This document shows positions 5,522-7,187 of a stretch of DNA of 7,187 nt, in pieces (within the stretch, counting starts at the first letter, position 1; every line of letters starts with the position of its first letter). The stretch is from assembly GCA_016866585.1 (NCBI GenBank), contig VGMB01000076.1, forward strand, positions 1-7,187, written 5' to 3'. This DNA comes from Chlamydiota bacterium. GTDB taxonomy: Bacteria; Chlamydiota; Chlamydiia; Chlamydiales; Rhabdochlamydiaceae. The position numbers were made by a program, and so were the translations under genes. The notes under the pieces were generated by a model. That model did no database searches. It saw only the letters and a list, made by a program, of their open reading frames with translations, and had not been told where the DNA came from.

Positions 5522-7187
5522 ATGTCAACCATCCCCAGCCTCAAAGATGTTTCCCATCTATACAAAGCTCATCAGGCCTTAACCCAAGGAACTGCTGATC
5601 CTGAGCATGTTATACATCAACTACCAGATTCTCTTAGGCAAAGAATACAAAACCTATCCCCTCCCCAGGAGCCCTCAAGATCTAGGCAGTTACTTCTGTC
5701 TATTCGAGATCTGACCCACGAAATTTACAGTAGTGAATCAAACGAAGTAAAAGCTAAAATTCATGGTGTTTTTTATAAGTGCTGTGGCGTGAGCAACAGT
5801 GGAGGTAGGGAATGGGGAGAAAATCACATTAATGATTATGACAAGATTGATTCTTTACTTAAGTCTTTAGAGATAATCTCCGTTGAAAAAGAAGTTCTAG
5901 CCTGGGCTGCAGCAGATCCCAATCACAAATTTGCTGCGCAACAAATTATGAGATTCATGTCCAGTCAGGATAGTGAATATAATTTCTTAAATTTATCAAG
6001 ATTAAACTTAACATCTCTGCCAGATATTTTTGATAACACCGAAATGAATAATCGCTTAGCAAATTTGGAGCTATCTGATAATTGACTGCAATCACTACCA
6101 GCAATAAAACAGCTTACCAATTTAACGAGTTTGGATGTAAGAGGTAACCTACTGCGATCCCTGCCAGAAATAAAACAACTTAGCCGGTTAGAGTCCTTGG
6201 TGGCATCTTATAACCACCTGGAATCACTACCGGATTTAGAAGGACTTCGCTCTTTAAATCATATGGATGTATCTTTTAACCACTTACAATCACTACCCAA
6301 CTCAATTCTAAATTTACCTACCAGCTGTGATTGTTTTTTAGAACACTCAGGCCTTTCTAACCACGTTTTAGCAAGATTAAGAGAGATATCAGAGCCTCGA
6401 GGATCTGCAGGGCGACGATTTTACTTTTCTATCCAAGACCATAATCCCTCACAACCACCGCAAAACCTAAGAGCATCTCTTAGAGCTCTGTATGCCAAGG
6501 CTAAAATTAAAACTTTTGTAGATATGCAAAGAACTTATCCCATTATCCATGACGTTATAAGCAACAACCCTCAAAGAGCAAATTCCCTCCAAAGCTGGCT
6601 ATCAAGACTTACCCTCATGCAGCAGAGTGAAAGAGAAAGTAGCGCAAGCCTTTCTAGAAAGATACTTTCTTACTTAACGCTTGCAGAGACTAATGAGAGC
6701 TTTAGAGAGCAATTCTTTAACACCATTGAAGGAGCCACTGAGACATGCGGAGATCGTATGGCCCTTTCTGTGCTTCACCTTGGAGTCCAGCATAGGATGG
6801 CAGTCATTAATAAAGGTGATTTAAAAGGATATGCAGAATTTTTAATCCACGGCCCATGGATGCTAGATCGCCTAGAAGAGATAGCAAGAGCTAAAGTTGA
6901 AACCTTGCGTTTTGTGGATGAGATCGAAGTCTACCTCGGCTTTCCTACAAAATTACGAGAAAGGCTTAATTTGCAGATCGATGTGGAAGAGATGCTCTAC
7001 TTTACATGTAGTGGTATAACTGAGGCAGATTTAGATTATGCAGCCTCTTTTATTGAAGATCAGCTATCAACACCTGACGCTATAGCTAATATCTTAATCC
7101 AAAGAGAAGATTGGATACAGGCTCTCAAAGAAAAACATCCAGGAGCAATCGCTGCTTTCCAAAGAGAAAAGGAATACAAACTTAGAG
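5522..7187 (+). pseudogene. Second LRR-NEL effector gene, interrupted by one in-frame TGA (3' end outside window)
   Basis: ATG 5522 opens a 187-codon frame that stops at TGA (6083-6085). The same frame then continues without another stop to the window edge. Its product parallels the first effector: the shared N-terminal region (FYKCCGVSNSGG, WGENHI, LPDIFDN), four LRRs instead of eight (21-23 residues each), a cap ending EHSGLS, and a NEL domain with the catalytic Cys in ATETCGDRMAL (TGC at 6746-6748), then HGPWML, FVDEIEVYLGF and SGITEADL. Over 154 aligned NEL residues I count about 101 identities with the first gene. The stop falls in the first LRR, at the variable residue of LSDNxLQSLP, so one base change could explain it. 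By comparison with its paralogue roughly 28 C-terminal residues lie beyond the window. The ribosome site is weak (AAAGAAAG). No clear internal start with a Shine-Dalgarno precedes the NEL part; the nearest in-frame ATG, at 6263, lies inside the LRRs. If terminated, the product would lack its ligase domain. Confidence 0.85.

Noticed and set aside
6083..6140. Selenocysteine recoding of the TGA in the second effector
   Set aside because: The position is a variable surface residue of an LRR, not a redox site. No strong stem-loop of bacterial SECIS type is evident just downstream, and the paralogue has no Cys there.
1..7187. CRISPR arrays, tRNA or rRNA genes
   Set aside because: I saw no regularly spaced direct repeats, no cloverleaf-like GGTTCGAATCC T-arm pattern and no conserved rRNA segments.

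Overview
The window looks like a piece of chromosome from a chlamydia-like bacterium (order Chlamydiales, probably an environmental or amoeba-associated lineage). Three things suggest this: a Pkn1-type protein joining a Ser/Thr-kinase-like domain to a formylglycine-generating-enzyme-like (FGE/SUMF1) domain, moderate-to-low GC with AT-rich spacers, and two large leucine-rich-repeat proteins ending in an IpaH/SspH-type NEL E3 ubiquitin ligase domain. Such proteins are type III effectors in bacteria that live with eukaryotic cells. The species cannot be named from sequence alone.

Layout. (1) Bases 2-1636, + strand: the 3' part of pkn1; the kinase N-lobe lies before the window. (2) Bases 1642-2085, - strand: an unrecognised 147-codon gene whose stop is only 5 bp from the pkn1 stop. 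(3) Bases 2283-2577, - strand: the N-terminal fragment of an IS30-family transposase, broken by a stop and an apparent frameshift. (4) Bases 2747-4801, + strand: an intact 684-residue LRR-NEL protein with an extended -10 promoter (2668-2673) and a perfect 14-bp-stem terminator hairpin (4827-4864). (5) Bases 4853-5341, - strand: the C-terminal half of an IS30-family transposase with three in-frame stops and two of its three catalytic acidic residues changed. (6) Bases 5522-7187, + strand: a second LRR-NEL gene, paralogous to the first, with four repeats instead of eight. One in-frame TGA (6083-6085) interrupts it in the first repeat, but the frame stays open for the remaining 1,102 bases to the window edge.

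How it fits together. This is an effector-rich accessory region next to a conserved chlamydial gene. The intact effector lies exactly between the 5' part of one IS30 transposase reading frame and the 3' part of another, both on the minus strand. That is what a decayed composite transposon would leave, and also what a circle carrying one IS30 plus the effector would leave if it had integrated through the middle of the transposase gene. The two effectors share an N-terminal domain I do not recognise, the LRR block and the NEL domain with its Cys-Gly-Asp catalytic motif, so they probably arose by duplication and then changed repeat number. The most notable points are the paired NEL ligases, the single nonsense codon in the second, the permuted IS30 flanks, and a Pkn1 in which both domains lack canonical catalytic residues.
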